Position numbers and translations under genes: made by a program | In this document: positions 1-5,974 of the stretch, piece by piece | How positions within the stretch are numbered: the first letter of the stretch is position 1 | Layout: every line of letters starts with the position of its first letter | The notes under the pieces: generated by a model | Databases searched by the model: none | What the model was told of the DNA's origin: nothing | The model's input: the letters and a program-made list of their open reading frames with translations, nothing else | From: Bacteroidota bacterium | GTDB lineage: Bacteria > Bacteroidota > Ignavibacteria > Ignavibacteriales > Ignavibacteriaceae | Assembly (NCBI GenBank): GCA_021793635.1 | Contig: JAJYSI010000177.1 | Coordinates: forward strand, 1 to 7,014 | Reading direction: 5' to 3' | Length of the DNA: 7,014 nucleotides

Positions 1-25
1 GCCAACCCACCTATATAATTTTATT

Positions 26-45
26 CCCCGACATAAATGTCGGGG
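26..45. repeat. Perfect hairpin, 9-bp stem
   Basis: CCCCGACAT is followed by AA and then its exact complement ATGTCGGGG. No clear T-tract follows on either strand, so it is only weakly terminator-like. It may close a gene lying left of the window or be one more dispersed palindrome of the kind that fills the other gaps. Nothing coding is visible around it. Confidence 0.6.
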
Positions 46-89
46 CAATTGATAGTATCATAATGCGTAAGGTGAGTTAATAATATGCC

Positions 90-150
90 GCTCCTCCGGA
101 GCTTTATTTGTTTTTCATCTTTTTCTACTAATATGTCACCGCTCTGCGGT
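90..150. repeat. Pair of 13-nt hairpins, diverged relative of the cassette hairpins
   Basis: Two short hairpins lie 48 bp apart: GCTCC-TCC-GGAGC at 90-102 and ACCGC-TCT-GCGGT at 138-150. The linker holds TTTCTACTAATATGTC at 122-137. The order, the loop triplets (TCC then TCT) and the TTTCTACTAAT linker match the plus-strand pair at 6943-7010, where the stems are GCCCC/GGGGC. The stems differ from those by paired changes, so base pairing is kept while sequence is not. This indicates one repeat family conserved at the level of structure. No protein is likely here. Confidence 0.65.
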
Positions 151-168
151 TCTGCCCGTTTTACGGAG

Positions 169-264
169 TTTGCCCCGTTTACCCCGTTTACCCCGTTTAC
201 CCCGTTTACCCCGTTTGCGGGGTTTGCGGGGTTTGCGGGGTTTGCGGGGTTTGCGGGGTTTGCG
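169..264. repeat. 9-bp tandem array with a mid-array core switch (CCCCG to CGGGG)
   Basis: Five TTTRCCCCG units (169-213; R is G in the first and A in the rest) run directly into five TTTGCGGGG units (214-258) and a partial TTTGCG (259-264). A degenerate unit, TTTACGGAG, precedes them at 160-168. The TTTR part keeps its direction while the five-base core is replaced by its reverse complement, so the left half can pair with the right half as five GC stems separated by 4x4 internal loops. Each half also contains five G4 runs with 5-nt loops, on the minus strand in the left half and on the plus strand in the right half. A short frame (85-267) through it reads as PFT and AGF repeats; I regard that as a by-product of the 9-bp period. 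Confidence 0.9.
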
Positions 265-330
265 TAGAATCAACAATTATGAGAGCTAAGAGTAAAACTC
301 TGAGGTTTGAATGGCACTAAAAAGATGTTG

Positions 331-648
331 TAATGAATTGTGATTATCAAATTGCCCCATAATTTATGATTATATCAAAAAAGCCCCAGAGGGGCGAAAC
401 ATTAGTAGAAATAATTATCCCCAAAAAATACCTAAGAGCCCCAGAGGGGCGAAACGTTAGTAGACAATATCATATTCAAATTAACATTTATATACGAACA
501 AGAATTTATATCATTATAAAAATGGCAATTGAGAAACCGATGAATCGGTTAAAAGGCATTCTTTTCATTTCTTTTACCCACGAATAAAATTTGTGGGCTG
601 CTATAATACCTTTTAATCGATTTCATACAAATGATCACTATTTATTTT
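331..648 (+). repeat. Three-hairpin intergenic cassette, copy A
   Basis: In order the cassette holds an AT-rich leader (331-380), a GCCCC-AGA-GGGGC hairpin (383-395), a second identical hairpin 55 bp later (438-450), the palindrome AACCGAT-GA-ATCGGTT (535-550), and a CCCACGAA/TTTGTGGG hairpin with one G-T pair (577-597). The same order and near-identical spacer text recur at 4976-5284 and, inverted, at 6539-7014. Short open frames here (366-587 and 631-840) are repeat sequence, not genes. On the minus strand each GCCCC hairpin is terminator-like; the one at 383-395 is followed by six T. The left boundary is where similarity to copy B begins, and the right boundary is where similarity to copy C ends. 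Confidence 0.8.
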
Positions 649-701
649 GGGTTTAATGCAATAATTGATTTAGAGATTATCCGGCACCTGCCTCCGGCAG
701 G

Positions 702-805
702 CTGCAATGGAATATGTTTGATGGAATATGGAATATGTAAAACAAATTTGAAATATCTTGACACAAAAAACAATCCGCCTATGGAGGATAAATGGCAATA
801 CTATA
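702..805 (+). repeat. Accessory repeat module, copy A
   Basis: This ~100-bp block recurs on the same strand at about 6592-6746, sharing GCAATGGAATATGTAAAA, ATCTTGACAYAAAAAACAAT, an ATCCGCC hairpin and GGCAATACTATA. Just before it lies the hairpin CCTGCC-TCC-GGCAGG (687-701); the other copy has GCGGC-AA-GCCGC at the same place, so a hairpin is kept while its sequence is replaced. The motif GGAATATG appears three times in 709-736. The block lies immediately downstream of the large minus-strand gene and contains its probable terminator. Confidence 0.7.
765..789 (-). terminator. Probable intrinsic terminator of the 832-3882 gene, carried by a repeat
   Basis: Read on the minus strand, ATCCTCC-ATA-GGCGGAT (789-773) forms a 7-bp stem with one mismatch and is followed by TGTTTTTT (772-765). 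It begins about 43 bp after the TAA stop of the large gene. The copy of this module at 6714-6730 has a perfect stem with the same T-tract, so the structure belongs to the repeat and the gene appears to use it as a terminator. Confidence 0.5.
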
Positions 806-831
806 TAATGCTGGCAATTTCAAATATATTA

Positions 832-3800
832 TTAAAATAAATTTTGCAATAATTTAAGGGACAAAAACCAGTCCCAAGAGTTTTCTTTTCCATACCAAGC
901 TTTTGCGATTCCCGCAGATAACGTAGATTCCAGATTAAACCAGTGTTTGAAAACAAGATTTATTTGTCCGCCTGCATCAGTATAATTTTTATCTTGATCT
1001 GATTTAGTAAATAAATTTTCAGAATAGATTGACATGTCAATATAATTCAAAAATTGTTCGCCGATTCTAACATTATCAAAACGTACAGGCGGAAAATTTT
1101 CTTCAATTAGAAGTTTGGCAAACTTATCACTTAATAAACTATAAATTGGAATGCCGGGAAATCTTAAGACATCGCGATATTGTTTGACGGGTGCATCTTC
1201 GAGGTAACGATTTCCAAAGCCGCCAAAATAAAAATGCGCTTGATCTAAATTATTATTTTTCTGAACATAACCCGCCGCAAGCTTTAAGTGGAAAATATTA
1301 TGTTGAAACAGGAAAGTTGAATAATTATCCCATTCTCCGTAAGCTTCCCCTGCAAGCTGAAGTTTTCTCGAACCGGCGCCAAAGCCTAAAACCGTTAGAT
1401 TGAATTCATTTCCTGCTTCGTAATCAACGCTGCCAATGCTTCTCCGGAGGTTCTTAGAATTTAAATTCGTTTGCGCAACAGTAAAATCTGCCTGCGATAC
1501 TTTTATCAAATTGTCGTTCATTGATTCAATTCCGCCGTAGTAATCTATTTCGGTTTTTTGTTTGACCTTTAGCGGGTTGTCGTAAATCCAATAATAGTTA
1601 TCTGCCAGAGAAACTTTTGTACCGACCATTCCCCTTTTTCTGTCGTTAAAGAGATCATAAAAATCAGATGCATTATAATCATAACCGACTTCTATTTCCT
1701 TTTTAAATTGATATTTCCCTCTGAAATGATATCCCGGTAAACCCGCATCATTTTTAAGCGGAGAAATACCGAATTCCATCGTTAGGTCATGATATGAAAG
1801 CGGATCGGCAATGTGTGTGTAAAATCCAAAAACCTTTTCCGACTGAAAGCCCGTAATAACCGGGATAAAGGTTTGGACTTTCAAATTTGAAATACCGCTG
1901 TATGTTTTTTCTTTAGACAACCCGGAAGAATCGGAATATTGCTTAACCGGTTTCAAAAGTAAGTTTGCTAGAGAAGGATAGTGATTTAATATTTGCTCGC
2001 CGTAATAATTTATAGCCGGTAATTCTTCTGCAGGTTTATTGGCGATAATAACCGGAATGAATCCGTTAGTAGAAAATTCAAATGCAAATAAAAAATCGGC
2101 GCTTAGGTAAAGCGGTCTGAACAAGCCGGTAAGAGTATTTGATAAAGCTTCAACTGTCGATGTTTCTATATTGTAGCGATATATATTTGAAACGCCGTTT
2201 GTGTATGCATCCCAGAAAAGATATTTTTCATCGGGGCTCCAGGATGGATTTTCAGGAGACCCTTTATCGCTTAAAGTTTCAAATTGAAATTTTCCCGTAG
2301 CTTTAAGATTTAATGTGTTAACAAGAATAATGGACTGCTCGCCGCTTGCTCGATGCAAGACTGCTGCAAGATATTTACCAGACGGGCTGACGGAAAGATT
2401 AAACACGTTATCCTCAGCGCCAAAATTTATCAGCGGTATCATTTTCCGGTAAGGATATGCCGAGTACATTAATGAAGCATAACCTGCGTCATGCTGGACT
2501 CCCCAAAGTTCGTGTGTTACCGGAGAAACTGTAATATCACCGGTGCGATAATCTTTGAACAATTCCTTTTGATTACCCGTTTTAATATCAATAGCCCAAA
2601 TGTCGCGGTAAAGTTCATTATTATTAGTCGTGTAAAAGAGCAATCCTAAGCTGTCATCATAAGCAAGAGACGTAACTTGTAATAAACTTGGCGTTGGCAA
2701 AGTAGAAATATTTTTCGATTTAGAAGTTTTAATATTTAATTTTTGAAGCGAAGCCAAACTTCCGGGTCGATTATATCCGAAATAAATATCTCCGTTGTGT
2801 GAATTAAGGAAAGGCTGCGTTACCCATCCGAAAGGTCTTTGGGTAATTTTTCTAACTGAAGTTATTGGGGCAGTTTTTAATTTTTCCAAATTCTTTTCCT
2901 GGAATTTTTCTTCGTAGGCAATAAAGTTTTTCCATTCGTTATAGAAATTAGTCCCGAAAAATTCATCCCAGGTTTTATCAAATCCAATTCTAAATGTTTT
3001 ATTAAACTTATCCGTATAACTGTTGTAGAACTCGGAAGACTCGGTATTAAACCAGGAAATTAATTTCTCCGGTCCGTATTGTAAAGCTAAATATGCAGCG
3101 AATCTTGTTCCATAGAGGTAATATATACTTCCCAATAAATATGAGGTATTTGAGAGATCTTCAAGATCGGCTGAAGACGGGAAGGTTTTGCCTTCTAACG
3201 TCAAAGTTCTGAAGTACATCTCATCAAAACTTCCCAATATTCTACCGAACCCTCCGTTAAACCAGGTTTCAAAAAAAACTGCTATAGCTTCCTGATGCCA
3301 GCGTGGGGTGTAGCGATTATGATTAGTAAACAAGCTGTAAAAGATAGTTAAAGGCTCAATTTGTTCGGGAGCAACTTTACCAAAGATCGAGCGAAATAAA
3401 TTTTCTGCGGCAGAGGTTTTATCATTTACAACAATATGAACAAGCTCATGACTTAGTGTCCATTGAATTCGTTCGGTATATAAAACATTTTCATAACCAG
3501 GTTCGAAAGGCTCAATTTCCAGTTGAATTTCATTTTGAGGAACAGTTGTAGCGGCGCCGAATCCATAATCGGTAAAGTCATAGGCTATGATTATAATTTT
3601 TGAAGTAGGTTTATAATTAAAAATCTTCATAAGTGGTTTCAAGGCATTTTCGGCGGAAAGTAAAATATGCGGCGCTAAATATGAATAGGAATCTTTATAT
3701 AAAACCTTGAAATGAGCGCTTTCCATTTCACTCCATTTAGACTGAGATTGGCTGGTTGTTGATGCTAAAAGAAACAGAATTAAAGTAAGAACTAAAAATT

Positions 3801-3882
3801 TATTATTTCTGTCTTCGGATAATCGACGATAAAATCTAATCAAATTTTTTCTCTTTGATTTATAATAAAAGCCTGCAAGCAT
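832..3882 (-). CDS. Large envelope protein: peptidase-MA-like HExxH domain, TolB-like propeller, C-terminal beta-barrel
   Basis: The longest frame is 1016 residues. A hydrophobic segment at residues 29-40 followed by a Ser/Gln stretch looks like a signal peptide. An M-clan zinc peptidase-like region follows: HELVH at 145-149 (H145, E146, H149) and WHQEAIAVFFE at 195-205, where E198 is the likely third zinc ligand. Residues ~345-610 contain PD40/WD40-like strands (SVSPSGKYLAAV at 497, PSWSPDEKYLFW at 546) typical of TolB-like propellers. Residues ~680-1016 alternate aromatic and polar residues and end in Phe, as expected of an outer-membrane barrel. I infer a surface or periplasm-facing outer-membrane protein; the substrate is unknown and activity is not certain. 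The only ATG (3882) lies in the loop of a terminator-like hairpin, which makes it doubtful. TTG at 3843 (residue 14) gives a shorter, more usual signal-peptide n-region. The coordinates given are the longest frame. The gene follows the 3980-4786 gene but is separated from it by that hairpin. Confidence 0.9.
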   Translation of the reverse strand: MLAGFYYKSKRKNLIRFYRRLSEDRNNKFLVLTLILFLLASTTSQSQSKWSEMESAHFKVLYKDSYSYLAPHILLSAENALKPLMKIFNYKPTSKIIIIAYDFTDYGFGAATTVPQNEIQLEIEPFEPGYENVLYTERIQWTLSHELVHIVVNDKTSAAENLFRSIFGKVAPEQIEPLTIFYSLFTNHNRYTPRWHQEAIAVFFETWFNGGFGRILGSFDEMYFRTLTLEGKTFPSSADLEDLSNTSYLLGSIYYLYGTRFAAYLALQYGPEKLISWFNTESSEFYNSYTDKFNKTFRIGFDKTWDEFFGTNFYNEWKNFIAYEEKFQEKNLEKLKTAPITSVRKITQRPFGWVTQPFLNSHNGDIYFGYNRPGSLASLQKLNIKTSKSKNISTLPTPSLLQVTSLAYDDSLGLLFYTTNNNELYRDIWAIDIKTGNQKELFKDYRTGDITVSPVTHELWGVQHDAGYASLMYSAYPYRKMIPLINFGAEDNVFNLSVSPSGKYLAAVLHRASGEQSIILVNTLNLKATGKFQFETLSDKGSPENPSWSPDEKYLFWDAYTNGVSNIYRYNIETSTVEALSNTLTGLFRPLYLSADFLFAFEFSTNGFIPVIIANKPAEELPAINYYGEQILNHYPSLANLLLKPVKQYSDSSGLSKEKTYSGISNLKVQTFIPVITGFQSEKVFGFYTHIADPLSYHDLTMEFGISPLKNDAGLPGYHFRGKYQFKKEIEVGYDYNASDFYDLFNDRKRGMVGTKVSLADNYYWIYDNPLKVKQKTEIDYYGGIESMNDNLIKVSQADFTVAQTNLNSKNLRRSIGSVDYEAGNEFNLTVLGFGAGSRKLQLAGEAYGEWDNYSTFLFQHNIFHLKLAAGYVQKNNNLDQAHFYFGGFGNRYLEDAPVKQYRDVLRFPGIPIYSLLSDKFAKLLIEENFPPVRFDNVRIGEQFLNYIDMSIYSENLFTKSDQDKNYTDAGGQINLVFKHWFNLESTLSAGIAKAWYGKENSWDWFLSLKLLQNLF

Positions 3883-3896
3883 TATTTGCAGGCTTT
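3862..3896 (-). terminator. Intrinsic terminator after the 3980-4786 gene, overlapping the next gene's ATG
   Basis: On the minus strand AAAGCCTGCAA (3896-3886), a 7-nt loop ATAATGC, and the exact complement TTGCAGGCTTT (3878-3868) form an 11-bp stem, followed by TATTAT. It lies 84 bp past the TGA stop at 3980. The loop contains the only ATG of the large downstream frame (3882-3880). Either the downstream gene starts later, at TTG 3843, or its start codon sits inside this structure. Confidence 0.7.
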
Positions 3897-3904
3897 AAAT
3901 TACG

Positions 3905-3922
3905 AATCTTTCCAAAAAGATT
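3905..3922. repeat. Small hairpin in the 3883-3979 gap
   Basis: AATCTTT, a CCAA loop and AAAGATT form a perfect 7-bp AT-rich stem just upstream of the stronger terminator hairpin, on the transcript of the 3980-4786 gene. It has no T-tract. It could be an accessory 3'-end structure or chance. Confidence 0.35.
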
Positions 3923-3979
3923 TTACTGAATTCCCTCGTTTTCCCAAATAAAATTATTCTATAGCCGGTACGAGGAACG

Positions 3980-4786
3980 TCATTTCATCAAAATCATCTT
4001 TTTTGTTTCGTCAAAATCATTAGCAATAAGACGGTAAAAATAAATTCCGGACGAAAGATTATCTCCATTGAATGAAACACTATAAGAGCCTTCTGCCCTA
4101 TAACCATTAACCAAAACAGCAACCTTGTTTCCTACAGAATTATAAACTTCTAATTTTACATGACCCGGCTTTGCAATCGAAAAATTAATGTTAGTTGTCG
4201 GATTAAAAGGATTAGGATAATTCTGATCAAGCTTAAATGAATTTACAATGTTATTTTCCTTTACTCCGGTAGCAAGCACTATGTTTATAATTTTATTAGG
4301 CGCAAAATTCCATTGATCTTGTTGGTCGGCCAAACCATTAAAATTTACACTGTTGCCGTCTGCATAAATGGTTTGGTTGCCTGCCGTCGAAGGAGCAGTG
4401 TATGTAAATTGAAAAGTTACGACATTATTAACCGGCGCTTTGGGAAGTGAGTGAGTAAGTTCTGAATTAGAAAGATATAAATCGGGACTAACAGGAGCTA
4501 ATATCCCGGTTGAAACTGCAATGTCTGTCCCCGCTCTGACTAAAGGACCTCCCGTAATTGTTACAGAATAATTACCGGTTTGATTAACGCTCAATTGACT
4601 TGGTCCATTTATCGTTACAATTACATTTGGCGATGGCGATGGGTTATGGCAAGTACAACCGGGAGTACTACCCTTCAATGTTAAACCAGTTATTCCTGTG
4701 GAATGTGCATAAATTAGAATCGGGATCCCTGCCAGCAGCATAACATTCGCTACACTAATCTTTATTCCGTATATAATTCTTTTCAA
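3980..4786 (-). CDS. Secreted protein with Reelin/choice-of-anchor-V-like domain and type A T9SS sorting domain
   Basis: The product is 268 residues. Residues 1-27 form a signal peptide (KR at the N-terminus, then a hydrophobic core to about 26). Residues ~29-170 are a beta-rich domain opening with GCTCH (C44, C46, H47) and containing Thr/Asn-rich strands, GGPLVRAGTDIAVSTG (79-94) and FQFTYTAPST (125-134). From memory this resembles the choice-of-anchor-V/Reelin-like proteins of Ignavibacteria and Bacteroidota. Residues ~184-268 are a type A T9SS sorting domain: LDQNYPNPFNP (186-196), GHVKLEVYNSVGN, SSGIYFYRL, ending KKMILMK. The protein should cross the inner membrane by Sec and then the outer membrane by T9SS, where the C-terminal domain is normally cleaved. 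Its own function is unknown. The start is TTG at 4786: the nearest upstream ATG (out of frame) stops after four codons, and GAGGAA lies just upstream. A TATAAT at 4852-4847 could be a -10 box, but no good -35 accompanies it. Confidence 0.92.
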   Translation of the reverse strand: MKRIIYGIKISVANVMLLAGIPILIYAHSTGITGLTLKGSTPGCTCHNPSPSPNVIVTINGPSQLSVNQTGNYSVTITGGPLVRAGTDIAVSTGILAPVSPDLYLSNSELTHSLPKAPVNNVVTFQFTYTAPSTAGNQTIYADGNSVNFNGLADQQDQWNFAPNKIINIVLATGVKENNIVNSFKLDQNYPNPFNPTTNINFSIAKPGHVKLEVYNSVGNKVAVLVNGYRAEGSYSVSFNGDNLSSGIYFYRLIANDFDETKKMILMK

Positions 4787-4975
4787 TAGTTCCTCATCAA
4801 ATCAAACTATTTTCTTTTGTCTTGCCACAATGTTATTGTTTCTTTAATTATAAGAATCTACTATCCATCACACTAAATAATGTAATTATGATGGGAATCA
4901 CTCTGCGAAAATTGTCTGATGAAAGTTTGTTTAATTATGAGGATCTATTCATGTTTTGCAATTTTGAGTCTCGCA
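4787..4975. other. AT-rich leader region between the 3980-4786 gene and cassette B
   Basis: This holds the ribosome binding site and probably the promoter of the minus-strand T9SS substrate gene. A TATAAT lies at 4852-4847 on the minus strand. I see no convincing -35 box, hairpin or coding frame; the short plus-strand frame 4822-5028 runs into the repeat cassette and has no coding character. Confidence 0.4.
4790..4795 (-). promoter_or_regulatory. Shine-Dalgarno site deciding a TTG start
   Basis: GAGGAA on the minus strand ends three bases before TTG at 4786 (GAGG lies five bases before). No in-frame ATG is available nearby; the ATG at 4798 reads ATG-AGG-AAC-TAT-TGA. The site therefore supports TTG as the real start of the T9SS substrate gene. 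Confidence 0.6.
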
Positions 4976-5284
4976 TAATGAATTGTGTTTATCAAATTGC
5001 ATTCATAATTTATGATTATATCAAATAAGCCCCAGAGGGGCGAAACATTTGCAGATAAAATAATATTTATATACGAAAAACAATTTATATCATTACAATA
5101 ACGGCATTTAGAAACCGATGAATCGGTTAAAAGGTATTTTCGCTATTTCTTTCCCACGAATAAATTCGTGGGCTGCTTTTATGCTTTTTAATAGATTTCT
5201 TACTGATAATCACTTTTTATTTTAATATCAAATTAAAATCTATGTGTATGGACGTAATATGAAATTTTATTTTGGACAGATATG
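4976..5284 (+). repeat. Three-hairpin intergenic cassette, copy B (compact form)
   Basis: The AT-rich leader matches copy A. Then come one GCCCC-AGA-GGGGC hairpin (5029-5041), AACCGAT-GA-ATCGGTT (5113-5128), and a perfect CCCACGAA-TAAA-TTCGTGGG hairpin (5153-5172). The last 44 bp (5241-5284) match the inverted start of copy C (6539-6582) at 42 of 44 positions by hand alignment, which fixes one outer end of the element. Copy B has only one GCCCC hairpin and lacks the ~100-bp accessory module, so it may be closest to the basic unit. It fills the gap between slyD and the T9SS substrate gene. Confidence 0.8.
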
Positions 5285-5296
5285 ATAAAGGAGGGA

Positions 5297-5321
5297 AAAA
5301 TTGCCGGAACGAGTCCGGCAA
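5297..5321 (-). terminator. Intrinsic terminator of slyD
   Basis: On the minus strand TTGCCGGA (5321-5314), loop CTCGT and TCCGGCAA (5308-5301) form a perfect 8-bp GC-rich stem followed by TTTTT. It starts 21 bases after the TAA at 5343. This is the clearest terminator in the window and separates slyD from the genes to its left. Confidence 0.8.
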
Positions 5322-5342
5322 AAAATGACCTTAGAATTAATT

Positions 5343-5828
5343 TTAATGATGATGACCGCCTGCACCGTGAGTGTGTCCGTGAGACAGTTCTTCCAGTGTA
5401 GCATCGCGTAAATTAAGAAGTTCAACATCAAAAGTTAGGGTTTTTCCAGCAAGCGGGTGATTGAAATCCAGGGTAATGTTTTCACCGTCGATTTTTTTTA
5501 CGGTAAACGGCATTTCGCCACCTTCCGGTGTATCTGCAACAAAACCCATTCCTTCTTCCAATTTTGTTTCGGCTGGAAATTCCGATCTATCCACCACCTG
5601 TAACGCCATCTCATCATAAACACCGTAGCCCTCTTCGGGGGCAAGAACTACAATCTTTTTACTGCCGATGATCATTTCACCTAGTTTTTCTTCTAAAGCC
5701 GGAAGTATTTGATTCTTTCCGCTCATAAATGAAAAAGGGTTAACATGATTTGCTGAATCAACTACGTTGCCATCTTCATCGGTAAGAGTATAACCAATCG
5801 ATACCACTTGATTGCTTTTAAGGGGCAT
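5343..5828 (-). CDS. slyD: SlyD-like FKBP-type peptidyl-prolyl cis-trans isomerase
   Basis: The product is 161 residues with no signal peptide, so it is cytoplasmic. Family members isomerise Xaa-Pro bonds and act as folding chaperones; SlyD also binds nickel and other metals through a His-rich tail. The FKBP part is split: residues 1-~68 (VVSIGYTLTDEDGNVVDS, PFSFMSGKNQILPALEEKLGEM, APEEGYG) and ~122-142 (NHPLAGKTLTFDVELLNLRD). The insert-in-flap chaperone domain lies between (~70-120). The tail SHGHTHGAGGHHH (149-161) holds six histidines, and the protein has no cysteine. I chose ATG at 5828 rather than the frame's first ATG at 5882 because GAAAGG (5840-5835) lies six bases upstream, the family normally begins close to this point, and the extra 18 residues do not look like FKBP. 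A terminator follows directly. Upstream on the minus strand, TATAAT at 5892-5887 is a possible -10 box. Confidence 0.95.
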   Translation of the reverse strand: MPLKSNQVVSIGYTLTDEDGNVVDSANHVNPFSFMSGKNQILPALEEKLGEMIIGSKKIVVLAPEEGYGVYDEMALQVVDRSEFPAETKLEEGMGFVADTPEGGEMPFTVKKIDGENITLDFNHPLAGKTLTFDVELLNLRDATLEELSHGHTHGAGGHHH

Positions 5829-5834
5829 AAATGA

Positions 5835-5840
5835 CCTTTC
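5835..5840 (-). promoter_or_regulatory. Ribosome binding site fixing the slyD start
   Basis: GAAAGG on the minus strand is six bases before ATG 5828. The alternative upstream ATG at 5882 has no comparable site, so the 18-residue extension is rejected. Confidence 0.55.
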
Positions 5841-5940
5841 TGATTTTTTATTGTTTGTCCTGCAGCCGGAGGGAGATATCATTTAAATTATATAACTCAT
5901 GTTACGCAGACAATTTCAAATATAATGGAAGTGAATTGCA

Positions 5941-5974
5941 AAACCTCCGAGGTTTAGGAAAACCTCGGAGGTTT
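5941..5974. repeat. Nested palindrome, 15-bp perfect stem
   Basis: AAACCTCCGAGGTTT, a 4-nt loop AGGA, and AAACCTCGGAGGTTT are exact reverse complements. Each 15-mer is also a palindrome in itself (AAACCTC, one base, GAGGTTT), so the DNA or RNA can form one long hairpin or two small ones. It lies between the 3' end of the 6095-6436 gene and the 5' end of slyD, where it could end the upstream transcript, although no strong T-tract follows on either strand. From memory, AACCTC/GAGGTT palindromes are common between genes in Bacteroidota. Confidence 0.8.

Noticed and set aside
169..264. CRISPR array
   Set aside because: The repeat unit is 9 bp with no unique spacers and no cas genes nearby.
85..267. 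60-residue open frame with PFT and AGF repeats
   Set aside because: The frame is open because the 9-bp repeat has no stop in this phase; it also crosses two hairpins and has no ribosome binding site.
366..587. 73-residue plus-strand open frame
   Set aside because: It lies entirely in repeat cassette A and is not kept open in copies B and C.
758..763. TTGACA in the accessory module as a promoter -35 box
   Set aside because: No -10-like hexamer lies 16-18 bp downstream; the space is taken by the ATCCGCC hairpin.
631..840. 69-residue plus-strand open frame
   Set aside because: It is made of cassette end and accessory module sequence and contains the probable terminator hairpin of the opposite gene.
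1191..1403. 70-residue plus-strand open frame
   Set aside because: It is antisense to the well-supported barrel domain of the large minus-strand gene and has no coding features of its own.
4822..5028. 68-residue plus-strand open frame
   Set aside because: It spans the upstream region of the minus-strand T9SS substrate gene and runs into cassette B; there is no ribosome binding site or family resemblance.
5829..5882. 18-residue N-terminal extension of the SlyD-like protein
   Set aside because: The ATG at 5828 has a good GAAAGG site and matches where this family normally starts; the extension shows no signal peptide or domain.
5917..5924. TATATTTG on the minus strand as a Bacteroidota TAnnTTTG promoter box for slyD
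   Set aside because: The -7-type motif is perfect but the nearest upstream TTTG is only 14 nt away, too close for the usual ~19-21 nt spacing, so I do not call a promoter.
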